Assembly: GCA_009617715.1 (NCBI GenBank)
Contig: VTFK01000145.1
Coordinates: 718,486 to 782,485 of the forward strand
Direction of reading: 5' to 3'
From: Plectrocnemia conspersa
Lineage: Eukaryota; Arthropoda; Insecta; Trichoptera; Polycentropodidae
Length of the DNA: 64,000 bases
Shown here: piece after piece, positions 11,456 through 22,910 of the stretch
How the letters are laid out: every line of letters begins with the position of its first letter
Numbering within the stretch: position 1 is the stretch's first letter
Notes under the pieces: model-generated
Told to the model about the DNA's origin: nothing
What the model saw: only the letters and a program-made list of their open reading frames with translations
Databases searched by the model: none
Position numbers and translations under genes: made by a program

Positions 11456-11875
11456 ATAATTTATACGCGAGATCATATCAATTCACTATCTCCAGAATCG
11501 GTGATAACAACAAGACCGTATTAAATTTACGTATAAATATATAATGCCTAACAATAATTCAAAATTAATAAATTATTTTTTTGGTATCTCTAGATCCCTA
11601 GTTAATTAAGTAAATATAAAAAAAATCATAAACCTTAAAGTTTATATAGTTTTTTTATATATTTATTTTTCAGTTTGTAAAGGTTTGTGTATTTTTTCTT
11701 GATTTATCATATTTTACTTTTGGTATTATTTCATATAATAAGACAATTCGTACTTAATTTTAACGTCTATGTTTGTTTTTATTCTTAATACTGTAAAAAA
11801 CAATATTTGTACATATACATATATTTTTCGATATTTTATGGGTCGATTTTGAACTTCTGTCTTATTTTTAATCAA
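11456..11875. other. AT-rich gene-free stretch
   Basis: Nothing recognisable is visible. Confidence 0.5.
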
Positions 11876-12090
11876 AGTTTAATATGTTTTATTGTCAGTC
11901 GAGGGTTTAAACCCACTTCGTACCTAGCCGTGTTCTTTGCCTCATTTCGCTGCCGACTAATTATGTTCAAACTAAATACGAGTTTAATATGCACGAACCG
12001 GGAAATGCGTGTTTTCCTCACGTGAACAGATTTAATAAGTGCCCTCTGCGCAACGTACACTTTCTTACCAACGTTTCATCTTTGAGGCTT
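11876..12090. promoter_or_regulatory. GC-richer islet with perfect 12-bp palindrome
   Basis: Contains the perfect palindrome GGGTTTAAACCC at 11903-11914 and TCACGTGA near 12018. Open frames run on both strands through the same bases, which argues against coding. Confidence 0.3.
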
Positions 12091-12290
12091 TCTTATAATT
12101 AAAAAATCTAATTAAACGCAACTAATATTATTTTTTTATAAGCATGCAATAAAAACATAAGTCTTAATAAAATAGTGACTTTCCACGCTAAAACTCAAAT
12201 ATACACTAATATAAATAAAATCAAGTAATAACTTATATTTTTTACTGTATTTTTTGTTATTTTCCTGTATATATTTTATTAAAAAGATTG

Positions 12291-12345
12291 CTATTAATAT
12301 TATTATTATTCAAACAATTTATTATTATTATTATTTATTTATACA
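12291..12345. repeat. TTA-rich trinucleotide repeat
   Basis: Runs of ATT/TTA triplets are interrupted by CAAACAA, giving an imperfect microsatellite. Confidence 0.85.
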
Positions 12346-12479
12346 CTTTATAAACTTTAAACGTTTCAAGGTTGTACGACGTACATAGCTTTTGCAATAT
12401 GTTGTGCGGTTGTGAATAATACGTGTACTATATTTACACATGAAAAATTGTATATGTGCAAAATATTTTATACCATATA

Positions 12480-12760
12480 TAAATAGAAAGCCCAGGAAAA
12501 GGTGTCACGGTCTTTTATCCGTGCAAGGATAAAACCAACACAGCCACGGCTTATTTTTATTTATTGACGCCATTTAGCGTCGTCCGGTGATGTATCGATT
12601 GTGGACGGCGTCCGACGCTGCAGGCCTGATCTTTTAAAACGGCCGATTAAATTTTATTGGCGAATTTATTTTATTGCCACATTGCGTGTATTGGGGTTTA
12701 CAGTGTAAATTTATCGCTAACCTCACTCTAGGTGATAATACAGTTCGAGGGACAATTAAG
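12480..12760. promoter_or_regulatory. GC-richer island with hairpin
   Basis: An 8-bp-arm hairpin TTTTATCC (12513-12520) with GGATAAAA (12527-12534) lies at the left. The centre carries GACGCCATTTAGCGTCGTC and GGACGGCGTCCG, both rich in inverted GACG/CGTC words. No coding frame is supported. Confidence 0.3.
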
Positions 12761-12779
12761 ATCACAGTTTCCATGAGAT

Positions 12780-13110
12780 TTTTCAGAATTCGAGTTTAAT
12801 ACCATTTTATTTATTTTATAGTTTTTTGCTGTGTTTATAAAAAAATGGTTATGTACTTGTAAAAATAGTTTTTTGTTCATTGTTTAATGTTTTAACACAT
12901 CCTAAAAGCCTTTTATGAAAATTGAACGAACTTATGTATAATTTTTTATGGCTTTAAAAATATCAAACTACCATAAAAAAAGCAAATAGAAGTATATTAA
13001 AGCGTAAATAATATTTCTAAAAAATATAACAAATTGGCTTGTCATTAAAAATTGGATTACTCAAAACTGTTTGGGAACGTACGGTTTTCCAATTTTTTCT
13101 GGAACTACTT
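12780..13110. other. AT-rich gene-free stretch
   Basis: Nothing recognisable is visible. Confidence 0.5.
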
Positions 13111-13111
13111 A

Positions 13112-13190
13112 CAGGTCGGAATAGTGTAGTCCGTAATATCTAGACTGATATACTCATAGGTCGCGAGTTCGAGCCACGACGGCAGACTCT
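13112..13190 (+). mobile_element. tRNA-like sequence, candidate SINE head
   Basis: A B-box GAGTTCGAGCC fits the polymerase III consensus GWTCRANNC, and about 45 bases upstream TAGTGTAGTCCG resembles an A-box with one extra base. GGTCGCGAGTTCGAGCCACGAC has the look of a tRNA anticodon-to-T-arm region. Acceptor-stem pairing is not evident, so this is not an intact tRNA. A downstream A/T-rich tail fits a tRNA-derived SINE. It shares the word CAGGTCGGAATA with 26174-26185. Confidence 0.45.
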
Positions 13191-14150
13191 ATTTTTTATT
13201 TATAAAAGGATACGCTAATAATAAAAACTGTTCTCACCTTCAAAGTGACAAAAATTGATTTTGAAATAAAATACATATAATAATTTATAATTATTTTGAA
13301 AAAATCTGATAGGTAATACTTGTATGTATTTATTATGTCTGATTGACTTACCTAGTAAGTACAGATTTATCAAATTGCATCGCATTGGGCTTACATATAT
13401 TAGGTTAAAACGGATGATTGACAAAACACTGTTTTTAAGGAAGTTTAATAAAACTTTTATAAAAAATATAAATCGTCTCCATATCACACGTGTTTCCGAG
13501 AAGCGCCAAACTGTTAATTTTGTGAGCACAAAGAGCAGGAAAGACAGTGAATTTTTTTTTTGCTCTGATAGCAGTGTTTTTTTGACCCTTAGCTTGTCGT
13601 GCTCAACATTAAATAGCTATTAGCATAAGAGGATTAAGTAATCGCTTATAAGAAATGTGATATTTTATAATATTAAAAAAAAATATATTTAGTTAAACTA
13701 TAATTTATATTTCAAAATGATTTCGCTTAATTTTAATAGCTTTGTATTAATTGAAGGTAATATTACGTAGTTTACAAACTAAAAATAAGTATTTTTTTGT
13801 TGTAAAATTTCTATGAAAAACTACTTTATAAAAAGTAGATAATCGTATTATAACTAGCGCAGTCTCTTAGCCAAAACATATTAATAGTGAGTCAAACATA
13901 AATGAGAACTTTAAATATTGTTATTTAGTCGTTTTATTTTTTTAACTAAAATATTATTTTATGTATCATAATCATTTAATACATAGTATTAGGTAGATTA
14001 AAAATTATATAGTGCGACAAGATATGTTTAATAATATGTCTAAGTTCTGGCATTGTATATGCTTGAATTATTTATATTTATTTTGATATGTACTAAAATG
14101 CCTATAAGTTTGAACAGCATTTTAATATCATGTAAAATGAAAATTAAATA
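13191..14150. other. AT-rich gene-free stretch
   Basis: A slightly GC-richer patch lies at about 13480-13600. Overlapping frames on opposite strands at 13215-13623 are low-complexity and match nothing known to me. Confidence 0.5.
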
Positions 14151-14159
14151 TGTACTGCA

Positions 14160-14350
14160 GTGTCTATCAAATCGTTTCTAGGGCTAACTGTAACGAGCAA
14201 GCGCATACGCGAAACTTTGTCGAAAAAGCTCGAACGAGACAAAATTATGAGAGAGAGAAAGCTCCGATAGTTTGCAGCGATCGGATAATTGCAATTTGAC
14301 CTAAATACTTCCGCCGGAAAACAATTTGCCTTTCATACATTCCCCAATTT
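14160..14350. promoter_or_regulatory. GC-richer islet
   Basis: Short segment with GAGCAAGCGCATACGCG, GAGAGAGA and CCGCCGG words between very AT-rich flanks. No frame or repeat is seen. Confidence 0.25.
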
Positions 14351-14879
14351 TTCATTTACATCCGTTTTTGAACTGTAACTTTTTATTACAATATTTTTTA
14401 GGTAAAATCGATAGTTTGAATATTCAATTAATATTGCATATTCATTAAGAATAATTACTCTTGAACTAATAAATAAGTGTTGAATATTACTTATTATTTA
14501 AAATATATCAGTTTTATGATATAATATATAAATAAAGGGTTTACACATTTTTTTTTAAATATGTTCAGTTAATATATTTACCATCGTAAAAAATAATAAT
14601 AAAATCAAAAACACTATAAAAACATGTTGTAGTCTATACGTTAAAAATAGGAATACAAAGAAATTTTATACTTCATATCTTTGCAATGGTTGTTGTAAAT
14701 CAATCGTTACATTTTCATAAATTAAAATCAACTTTATAGATAGTCTTCTGAATTTAATGAGTTATCAAAATGGGTCATGTTTTATGTTCTTAAAAATGTA
14801 ATAATTTAAATTTGGTCATCGACAAAGAGATAAATAAATATAAGCAGTCGAGTATAGACTATTGAGACTATATTAAACT

Positions 14880-15545
14880 GAGTTTACGTAATACGAACCC
14901 ACACGAGAAAAATCCGCAAGATTCGCTGTATTGTTTTTCGTTTGGCAAACAAACAAAAAAGTAAATTCGTTTAGCTTTCGCGCTTCGCCGCGAGCGAAAA
15001 CCTACGTAGTTATGCAAGGATTTATTGCATATCTATATACATGAGGCACTATACTCTCTCACTTAGAGGTTAAGTATATTCAGATAGAAATAAAAAGTAG
15101 TCCCATACGATTTCCATAAGGTTTTCTCCCGAAGGAAAGCCGCTAACAGTCCCTAGACTCGGTGATAAATTCCCTAGGCGTCCCCGCGAGATAAAAGTAT
15201 TAAAATTCAAATAGTCTAGACTATGACTCTTGGATAACTGCCATCCGAATGCAGAAAATGGAACAACGGCCCCGGCTGAACCGGCGAATCGGACACTTTT
15301 CGAAATTTTACTACGAAACCACCGGAAATTCCTTCCAATATTTAATGCAACTGCTCTAATTTATCGTCCGAGTCGGACCGAGCCAAATTGTTTCTTAGGA
15401 AAACTTTACGTCTTCAAGAAAAAAAATAATAAACATTTTTCCATTGAAAATTTTCACTTCCGCGAAAAAGAGGCTACGCTGAGAACAATTGCTATTCAGT
15501 GTAATTCCCCACTTTCGAGCTGAAACTATAGCGCGTTGTATAATT
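14880..15545. promoter_or_regulatory. Long GC-richer island with a 97-codon open frame
   Basis: Contains TTTCGCGCTTCGCCGCGAGCG, where TTTCGC and GCGAAA can pair, then a plus-strand frame at 15230-15523 starting at a TTG-type codon. The frame is Asn/Arg-rich and matches no family I recognise. The island is more likely a non-coding constrained element than a gene. Confidence 0.3.
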
Positions 15546-16318
15546 TAATTGAAGTTTAAACGCTTAACTTCTCCAAAAGTCGCAGAGATTTTCGTATTCG
15601 CTTATAATTTGATTTAAAATATCTGTGCAATATCTTTTGCAAGACGAAATCGTTCGGTGCAATTTTGCAAAATATATAGGGTGTATAAAATTGTGCTGTA
15701 ATTGAATTTAACTTAGCATAAAGATCAGAAACTATTATATTTCTTAAATATTGCATACGTATAAGCAAAAAAAAAAATCTTAAAATAATATATTGAAGTC
15801 AATACTAGACGTAGCTCTGGTTGGAGCAAGGGAAACTCTTATTCCTTATACAATTTTGTATATATTGTAATAATTTGGTAAAAATTTGACAAAAAATATA
15901 CTTCTGAAAAAAACTAACCTAACTTAACTCACCTATAAGTACCCTATAATTATTATACAATAAAAAATGATACCAAAAATAATATATATAAACACCCTAT
16001 AATTAATATTTGTACTCATATTCATAATTTTTTTTTTACTATAATTTTGTATGATAATTAATTTATTTAATGTTATTTTAATATATGAATATCTTCATAG
16101 ACTTAATTACTCAAAGAACTAATTTACAATACTTGCTTTTCTTGTACACGCATATACATATAATATTTTTTGATATGATATTAACAAAGAACTCATAAAC
16201 ATCCAAACTGGAAACATAAAAAAATTAGTACCTCTCAAAGCGGATATCCATATTTTTTAAAAAACCGTAACTGCTCCCTTGGAGTAATTTTCAAGTTCAT
16301 AGTTCAAAGTAAAGCAGG
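15546..16318. other. AT-rich gene-free stretch
   Basis: The word ACCCTATAATTA occurs twice (near 15941 and 15995), suggesting a minor local duplication. No gene is seen. Confidence 0.5.
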
Positions 16319-16690
16319 CTCTCTGCGGAAAAGAAGGGTGTACTTCTTTATATTGGCGTCGTTTGCGGCGTCTGAGGGCCCAAGTTGGATTGAACGCCCT
16401 TTTTTTAGTTAAGGGCGGTTAAATCGGTGCGTGAAAAGTCTCATTTTCCCGCGGGGGTTGCGAAGAATTTTCGCATTAACCAGACGCTTAGCAAAACACA
16501 AACGCGCGCACGCCTATAGCGGTGGCGACCAGAACCTCTGGAAGATGCTATCTGCCCCGAGCTGTGATTTATTGCCGTGTTTAGTGGCAGTAACCCCGGC
16601 CGGACGAGGGTATTTCCCGTGGGGGGTGAACGCCAAGGACACCCATTGTGACCTGGGTGCATACGTTCGGGTTGACTGAAATGGAAAATA
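16319..16690. promoter_or_regulatory. GC-rich island
   Basis: One of the most GC-rich patches of the window, with TTGGCGTCGTTTGCGGCGTC, CCCGCGGGGG and CCCCGGCCGGACG. Frames are open on both strands over the same bases (plus 16431-16679, minus 16441-16662), which signals composition rather than coding. Confidence 0.35.
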
Positions 16691-17160
16691 ATCTGGAATT
16701 CCGGGAGAAATTTTCTTTTGGAATGTTGAAAATGTGGATATTTCCTAAAATTTTTGCACTATGATTTCAAGTGCAGGGGAGATGAGATTAGTAATTTATT
16801 TTTTCAATTAAAAAATACAATATTGAGACGATGTTTACGCTTTGTAAAATTTAAAACAGTTGTTCCAAATAGGTTATTAAAAATCGGTAAACAAATTAAT
16901 GTATTTTATACTACACGCAATTTTCGATGTTGGTAATAATTGTGCTTTACAAATAAATATTTTACGGGGCTACATTAAATTTGGTAAGATATTAGCTAAT
17001 TGTAGAATTAAACAAAAAAATAAATTACCCAAAGAATCATCATCATTATTGGCCCGACAAAACTAGATAAGTCTTCTCTTTAAAGATTATAAACTAACTT
17101 TAAAATAACTTTATACGATACAAATATTAAGTAAGACCATATTCATCAGAATTACTAGTC
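16691..17160. other. AT-rich gene-free stretch
   Basis: Nothing recognisable before the minus-strand RTE relic begins. Confidence 0.5.
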
Positions 17161-17161
17161 C

Positions 17162-18085
17162 AAAAACCCAAGACGGGGCTTCGCCTCCTCCAATAATGTT
17201 TTCCATCTCCTCCGGTTCTGCGCCAGATTTATCCAGTTGTTAGCTCCAGCTGCACTGGCATCTTTTATCATATCGTCCAACCACCATAACTTTTTTATTT
17301 TCTGGCCGATCTTTGGTTATCAGACTTGTTATCCTGCAATTGCCAGCAGACTTGTTATTCAGTAAAGTCCATTCGTACAAAGTGACCTGCCCACCGAAGA
17401 CAGCCTCTCATTGAAAGTGACTATAAAGTTGGTCCTGATACGCCAATCATTTCCTTCTCTCATCGTGCCCTATATCTTTTATAGCTTTTTTCTCTCGAAT
17501 ATGTCAGGTAGTCGTTCGTCGGCCCAATTAATTACCCAACTCTCTGAGCCATTTGTCAGCACAGATGTAATCAATGTTTTGTTCATGGGTAACTTCGTGC
17601 GACGAGATATTGTTCGCGATTTGATCTGATTTATTAGACTGAAATAATATTTATTTGCTGACACTATTCGTTTTTTGATTTCCTCACTGATATAGTTTCT
17701 TAATGTAACCATACTTTCTAGGTACATAAAACTGTTGACACACTTGAAATAAAAATAGCAGGATGCTGTCCCTGTTGAGTCATAACATGCATGTTGTTTG
17801 TGCTTCTATTAGTGCTTCTATTAACTTATAATAAATTGTGAAGACTTATTATATATTTATTATACTGCTCGATATGTTGACTTTCGCATCTCTGGATACT
17901 TTTTATGGTGCAATGTTAAATTTGGTACATGGCAGTGCATCACCTTGAAGCAGACTATCGCATGCAAATAAGCTCCTTGAGACGTTCAGTTTCTCTATGG
18001 ATGTTTTAATAATCTTTTCTTTATATTCCGAGTCAAATGCAGTTTTAAAATCAATAAATATATTGTGCGTCTCGATGTTAAAATC
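17162..18085 (-). pseudogene. RTE-type non-LTR retrotransposon relic (RT core to C-terminus)
   Basis: Reading the minus strand from 18085: THNIFIDFKTAFDS, the block with the first catalytic aspartate of reverse transcriptase; then LLQGDALPCTKFNIAP, the (R/L)QGD block; then a gap where YADD should be. The frame 17727-17479 carries YLESMVTLRNYISEEIKKRI and NKTLITSVLTNGSESWVINWADE, typical of the region after the RT domain in RTE-type elements. Farther on come DWRIRTN and, near 17320-17162, WWLDDMIKDA followed by NRRRWKTLLEEAKP, the characteristic C-terminal tail. Multiple frameshifts, loss of the YADD box and absence of the endonuclease make it dead. A second RTE-type relic lies at 20.5 kb in the opposite orientation. 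Confidence 0.9.
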
Positions 18086-19300
18086 TCTGGTCTTTTATAG
18101 AATTTGCCGAATTGAAAAAAATTGGTCTATTGTTATTCAATTTAGTCATTAAAAAGGTTTAAAATTACAAAAATAGCAATAAATATTGACTAAGTAAAAC
18201 TTACGTTCCTTAAAAAAATAACAAATATTACCAATGGATAATATCAAAAACTATGATTTAGTAGATAATTTAGGAAAATGATGAAAAATCCTTATATAGT
18301 TATAGTTTAAGGAATATTATTGTGGTCTGAGATCTAGTAAGCATTTACTATTTTTAACCAAAAAAAATGGTGATGTCAAATAATATAATAAAATAAAAAA
18401 AGTACATATAAAACAATTTATATTATAGTTTTATGGAGAAAAACATGTTTTATTCTATTTTTTCTATAAAATATTACCTTTTGCAAACCACACTGTAGAT
18501 TTGCGTTTCTATAAAAATTACAATAACAACTTTGTCATAAATGTTAAAATTTGTGTCAAAACTAAGCATTTAGATGCCACATAATAGTTCACAAAAAACT
18601 TTACAAATAAGCTTAATAAGTTAAAATCGATGCTCACTGTTTTTGGTTTGCATGGTGACAGGTAATTGGAAGTGGTAAATGAAAACTACACTGCTAAACC
18701 TTTCTAACCCTAAATGAGAATAGCACCATAAAAAAGTTAATGTTGTTTTCGTAGTGGGATATCAAAGGTGTAGTTTTCTATAAAGTTTTATAGTCGAACG
18801 AGCCAATGAAAGTCGATAAGTGCTGGCAATAATTGGATAATTTGTATTAGTCATTGATTGAAAAACGGCAGCTTTTATTGAACAAAAGTAACATTAATTT
18901 CTTGGCATTTATCACACAAGAAATGACTGACCTATAATAGAAAGGGTTACAATATCCTCTATATTTTTTAGACTAAATAGTAGCGAATAAAGTTTATTTT
19001 GATCGCTAGAAAATTAGTTTAGCAGTATATATTTTATTTTATAAAAAAACTAAAAACACTTTTGGATAAGTTGTTTTCTATAAAACTTTAAAGAAATGTA
19101 GAGGTATTATAAATTAGTTCATTAATATATGACAGATAAATACATACAAAATAATGTTAAATATATTTTGTTATTAAGCGTATAGTTATATTATCTATGG
19201 TTAAAAAATCGCATTATTAAATTACTATATAATATTTAATTTTAATTCATTAACAATATGTATACACATATATGACGTTTAATTATATTATCATACTTCC
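18086..19300. other. AT-rich gene-free stretch
   Basis: Mostly A/T-rich, slightly less so at 18780-18860. No gene, repeat or further transposon protein was recognised. Confidence 0.5.
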
Positions 19301-19309
19301 AAGCGAGTT

Positions 19310-20110
19310 GTAAGAGCAAATTTTGACCATGTAACCGCTGATTTCGCAGATTTATCTACTTCAATCTAGCAAATGTTTTGTCGCCGTCAAACTTTGAACT
19401 TTTCATTGCAATATGTTTTAGCTCTGGTGCCCTATGTCTTGCTCGTTGTCTCGTATACCCACGAGACTATTTTCAGTCGCCTTTCGTTGAGATTGACGAT
19501 CATTCTAACGCTAAAGGCGAGATCGATACCATGCACTCGACACTAAAACTGTACACTACATTTTACACAAACTACAATTTACTTAAAATAAATATGTCTC
19601 AACAAAGACATCCAAGATAAACGATTTCATCTACAAAAGAGTTTCTGCATTGAAAAATATAATCAACTGTTGTGACTGCTACTGTAAAACGACTACGATT
19701 TATATTGTTTTAAAAATCTAATATTAAGAAATTTAATTTGATCGTTATATAATCTACAATATAATATAAGTACATAAAAACATGTACACACGATAAACTT
19801 CTTTAGTTTGTCCCCTGCCAACCGCTGCGTTGCAAAAAGCATTTTTTTAGTTGAAAAGTTGACGGCGAAAGTTTTGCTAAACTTTCCACCTTGGCCATTA
19901 TTTAATCTCGATAGTATCGAAGTTGCAAAAGTAGCCCCTCTATGCGGGCGCGATCGCTTTTTTATTTTTTTGCTCCCTTTTGTTTCTTTAGTCTCGTACA
20001 GACGTTCCCTTACGAAAAATAAGAGTTAGGGTTGTCGCGAGTAGAGTTCCGAGCATCTTCTTTTGTACAAAACAACTTCTCTAATGGAGAGCCAAGGGGA
20101 AAAAACACAG
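19310..20110. promoter_or_regulatory. Two GC-richer islands separated by AT-rich DNA
   Basis: Islands lie at about 19310-19530 and 19800-20110. The second carries GCGGGCGCGATCGC and AAGTTGACGGCGAAAG, with CTCGATAGTATCGAAG forming a small inverted repeat. Plus-strand frames of 73-80 codons cross both but lack any recognisable domain. Confidence 0.3.
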
Positions 20111-20519
20111 AAAAAGTAAGTATCTAGAATAATAATGTTTTGATATCAACCGAAGAAAGAAAATTAAATGGGTTTGATTATGTTGTCCGATTATACAAAA
20201 GTAAGAAATTGCGAAGTAGTATATGTGAATCAGTTAAAATAATATTTATATTTAATTTATCAAATATTATTTTACGATTTCTTAGAACGATTTGATTTGT
20301 CTTTCGGTGAAATATTCTTAAGCTATTTCAGCGATCAACATTTTTTAAATATTTAGATTTACTGACTTTGTAGCTTATAAATAATTTTAAATAGAAAAAG
20401 AGTTATAAATCAGTAACATGTATATTATATGTATTAAGTATGCATGTAAAATTATTTATATTATTAAATTAAATGAACCAAAAAAATATAACGTCTGGAA
20501 AAACTTAATAATAACAGAG

Positions 20520-21150
20520 CACTAGATGACGGAAATTATTGTCTCCAAATGAAAAAAGGAAAATAAACTAGCTACTAAGCATCCCTACTAAGAATCATAT
20601 ACAAAGTATTCTCAAATGCTAGAAAGATATGCTAATGAATTAGTGCTAGAATATTATTGTGGATTCTGAGCCAACAGGTCTACCATAGATCATATCCATA
20701 CAATGAGACAGACACTGAAAAATACCTACGAATATAATATAACATTGTACTACCTATTCATAGACCTTAAGCAGGCCTTCGATAGCATTCATATAAAATA
20801 TGTTATATGTTCCGAAAATACTAGGTATATCGTTTGGTTTAAACAACACTAAGCTGCTCTAAAGACGATAGTTAATATACATGATAAATATACAAAAAAA
20901 TGAAATAAAATCAGGTGTCACAAAAGAGGATGCATTCCACACTCATCTTGAACCTGGTGATGGAAGTCATAATTATAAATCGAAGTATAAATGGATATAT
21001 TGATTATGTTACATGTGTTTGCATATGCTGATGATGCGGTTATAACAAGTAAATGTAAACGGAGCATTATGAGACATTGCGAAACAATAAAATATTTTTC
21101 ACATCAATATGAGTTGAAGGTAAAATTCATGATTAGTCAACAAGAGACTT
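20520..21150 (+). pseudogene. RTE-type non-LTR retrotransposon relic (RT domain)
   Basis: Translating the plus strand with shifts gives IIYKVFSNA, then CGF-stop-ANRSTIDHIHTMRQT, then YYLFIDLKQAFDSIH (first catalytic aspartate block), then VFAYADDAVITSK near 21018-21056, the YADD active site, followed by a HQYELKV block. The order matches fingers, palm and thumb of RTE-like reverse transcriptases. The GVRQGDALS block is decayed to GVTKEDAFH. In-frame stops and frameshifts mean no function. The endonuclease and the C-terminal tail are missing. It is closely related in type to the minus-strand relic 2.5 kb upstream, but I cannot tell whether both come from one family. Confidence 0.9.
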
Positions 21151-21169
21151 TTTTCAAAATATAAGCGCG

Positions 21170-21625
21170 TCTACTTGTTTATTTTTTACGTTCTATATTG
21201 ACCGCCAGATCGTAAAACTTAACGATGACATTTCGTTAATGCGCTATCGTGAAGTGTGTCAGGGCGCTGGCTTGTTTTTATCGATAATTACACTCGTATC
21301 TACGTGACCACACATTAAGGCAATGTCACGTTTTGACAGTGTTTTGTTACGTTGTTATTACTCGCATTTTTTCACTCTGAAAAAAAATAGAAAGAACCGA
21401 AACAATGGTGGAGGGCAGGATACCACACCATTACATACGTGTATCCTGCCCGCTCGGATGTCATCGTTGCCGAGCGCATTTTTCAGTCACAAAAGCTCTG
21501 ATATTAAATTTCTTTGGCAATTAATTTCAATTCTGAAACGTCGTGTCATACGATGTATTGCGAGCAGTCGACTAATATTGCAACGTGTCTCTTGTCGTTT
21601 TATTTTTGTAATTGTTCACAATAGT
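21170..21625. promoter_or_regulatory. GC-richer island containing two adjacent hairpins
   Basis: The island starts right after the RTE relic and contains many CGT/ACG words and two back-to-back inverted repeats listed separately. A plus-strand frame at 21323-21649 crosses both hairpins and resembles no known protein. Confidence 0.35.
21413..21476. repeat. Two back-to-back hairpins
   Basis: Hairpin 1 pairs GGGCAGGATAC (21413-21423) perfectly with GTATCCTGCCC (21441-21451). Hairpin 2 pairs CGCTCGG (21451-21457) with CCGAGCG (21470-21476) and has an inner GATGTCATC palindrome. The stems share base 21451 as their boundary and are G/C-rich in an AT-rich genome, so they would be stable in RNA or single-stranded DNA. 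Confidence 0.9.
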
Positions 21626-21649
21626 ATCAGTGACATTAGTATTATTTAA

Positions 21650-22560
21650 TGGTTGATGCTCCCAGAATTAATTAAAAATGTTTATTATGGTTTGAGTTAT
21701 TACTATTCTGAATTAACCTAATTGCATATTATATTTTACGTATCTAATAAATTCTTACCCGTCGTCTTTTTTATATAAAAGAAACCATAATAAATTATTA
21801 ACTTATTAGGATTTCCTTTATTACAAAAAAAAAAAGGTTAACAAAAATCAGCATAGTTCTGTTATAATTTTTAAAATAAAAAACGTACCATTTATAAATT
21901 ATATGATTTTTAAACCTTTAAAAAGCTATCGCTTTATTTAATAACAAAACTTCAATTTTATGGTGAAGGTGGTTGGTGGTTGGAGGCGTAAATAAAATTT
22001 AGAATATCTAAAAATTATTCTATATGTAGCAAATGACTGTAATTTCATAAAAAAAAGCCATTGTCATTGACAAATTAGCTAGGAATAAAATGTATACTAA
22101 GGTCCTTTATTGTCAAAATGAAACATAGGCCTTATATCAGATTCTGAACTTTTATGAAAATGCCATATATGTAAACAAAACAATCAATAGAATTAAGCTA
22201 GATATTCGAAATCATTATGAATCTAAAAAACCATTATATAAATTCAATGTAAAATAATAATACATTTAATTTTTAATGTACTAAACTAGGAAAAGACTTG
22301 TACTCTCATAAGTTTTTTTGGTTTTGGTAATACCTAATAAAACTTGAACCACAGTGAAATATGTTTCCTAAAATTTGCGTCTAATTTTTCTGTTTTAACC
22401 ATAGCTCGAAATTACAGCGAAATGTACAAATACTTCTTCTCTCTATAATTTTAAATTCAAATTATAAAAAGACCAAATAAACAAATATATTATAACGTAA
22501 ATGGATTTTTAATGTTTTTATTTTTAAATATATTTTATTATTTGATTTATTTATAAGGTA
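21650..22560. other. AT-rich gene-free stretch
   Basis: Contains a short GGTGGTTGGTGGTTGG run near 21968. Nothing else is recognisable. Confidence 0.5.
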
Positions 22561-22910
22561 GTAAAGAAGAGTTGACATTGACAACTCGATTGCCAATCGT
22601 TCGTCTCAAGCCGCGACCGTTACTATACGTCAGTACACAAAGTGTCAGGGTCTCTCTAACCCTCGACGATGCATCCAGATTGTATCGCCGTAATTAGTTT
22701 TTAGCTTGATACAATTGCCTGGATATCGGGTCACGCTCGTTTATGGCCCGCTTGAGCAAACATCCACATTAGGATGGATGTAGGATGGAATGGCTGCTCG
22801 ATGGTGTGGGGTAGTAGGTAAACAAGGAAGACAAACGCAATTAGCAACCCTGTATACTCACCCCGCCCATTGAAACACACCCACCAACACCACCTACCCA
22901 ACACAATGTG
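22561..22910. promoter_or_regulatory. GC-richer island, possible conserved non-coding element
   Basis: Contains TTGACATTGACAACTCG, AAGCCGCGACCG, TTTATGGCCCGC (a Hox/Cdx-like TTTATGG word) and a CCCACCAACACCACC tract. No coding frame is supported. Confidence 0.35.

Noticed and set aside
16431..16679. 82-codon plus frame and 73-codon minus frame as exons
   Set aside because: Both cover the same GC-rich bases in opposite directions, as expected from local scarcity of AT-rich stop codons.
17411..17629. Plus-strand 72-codon frame
   Set aside because: It is the complement of the minus-strand RTE C-terminal region and has no coding identity of its own.
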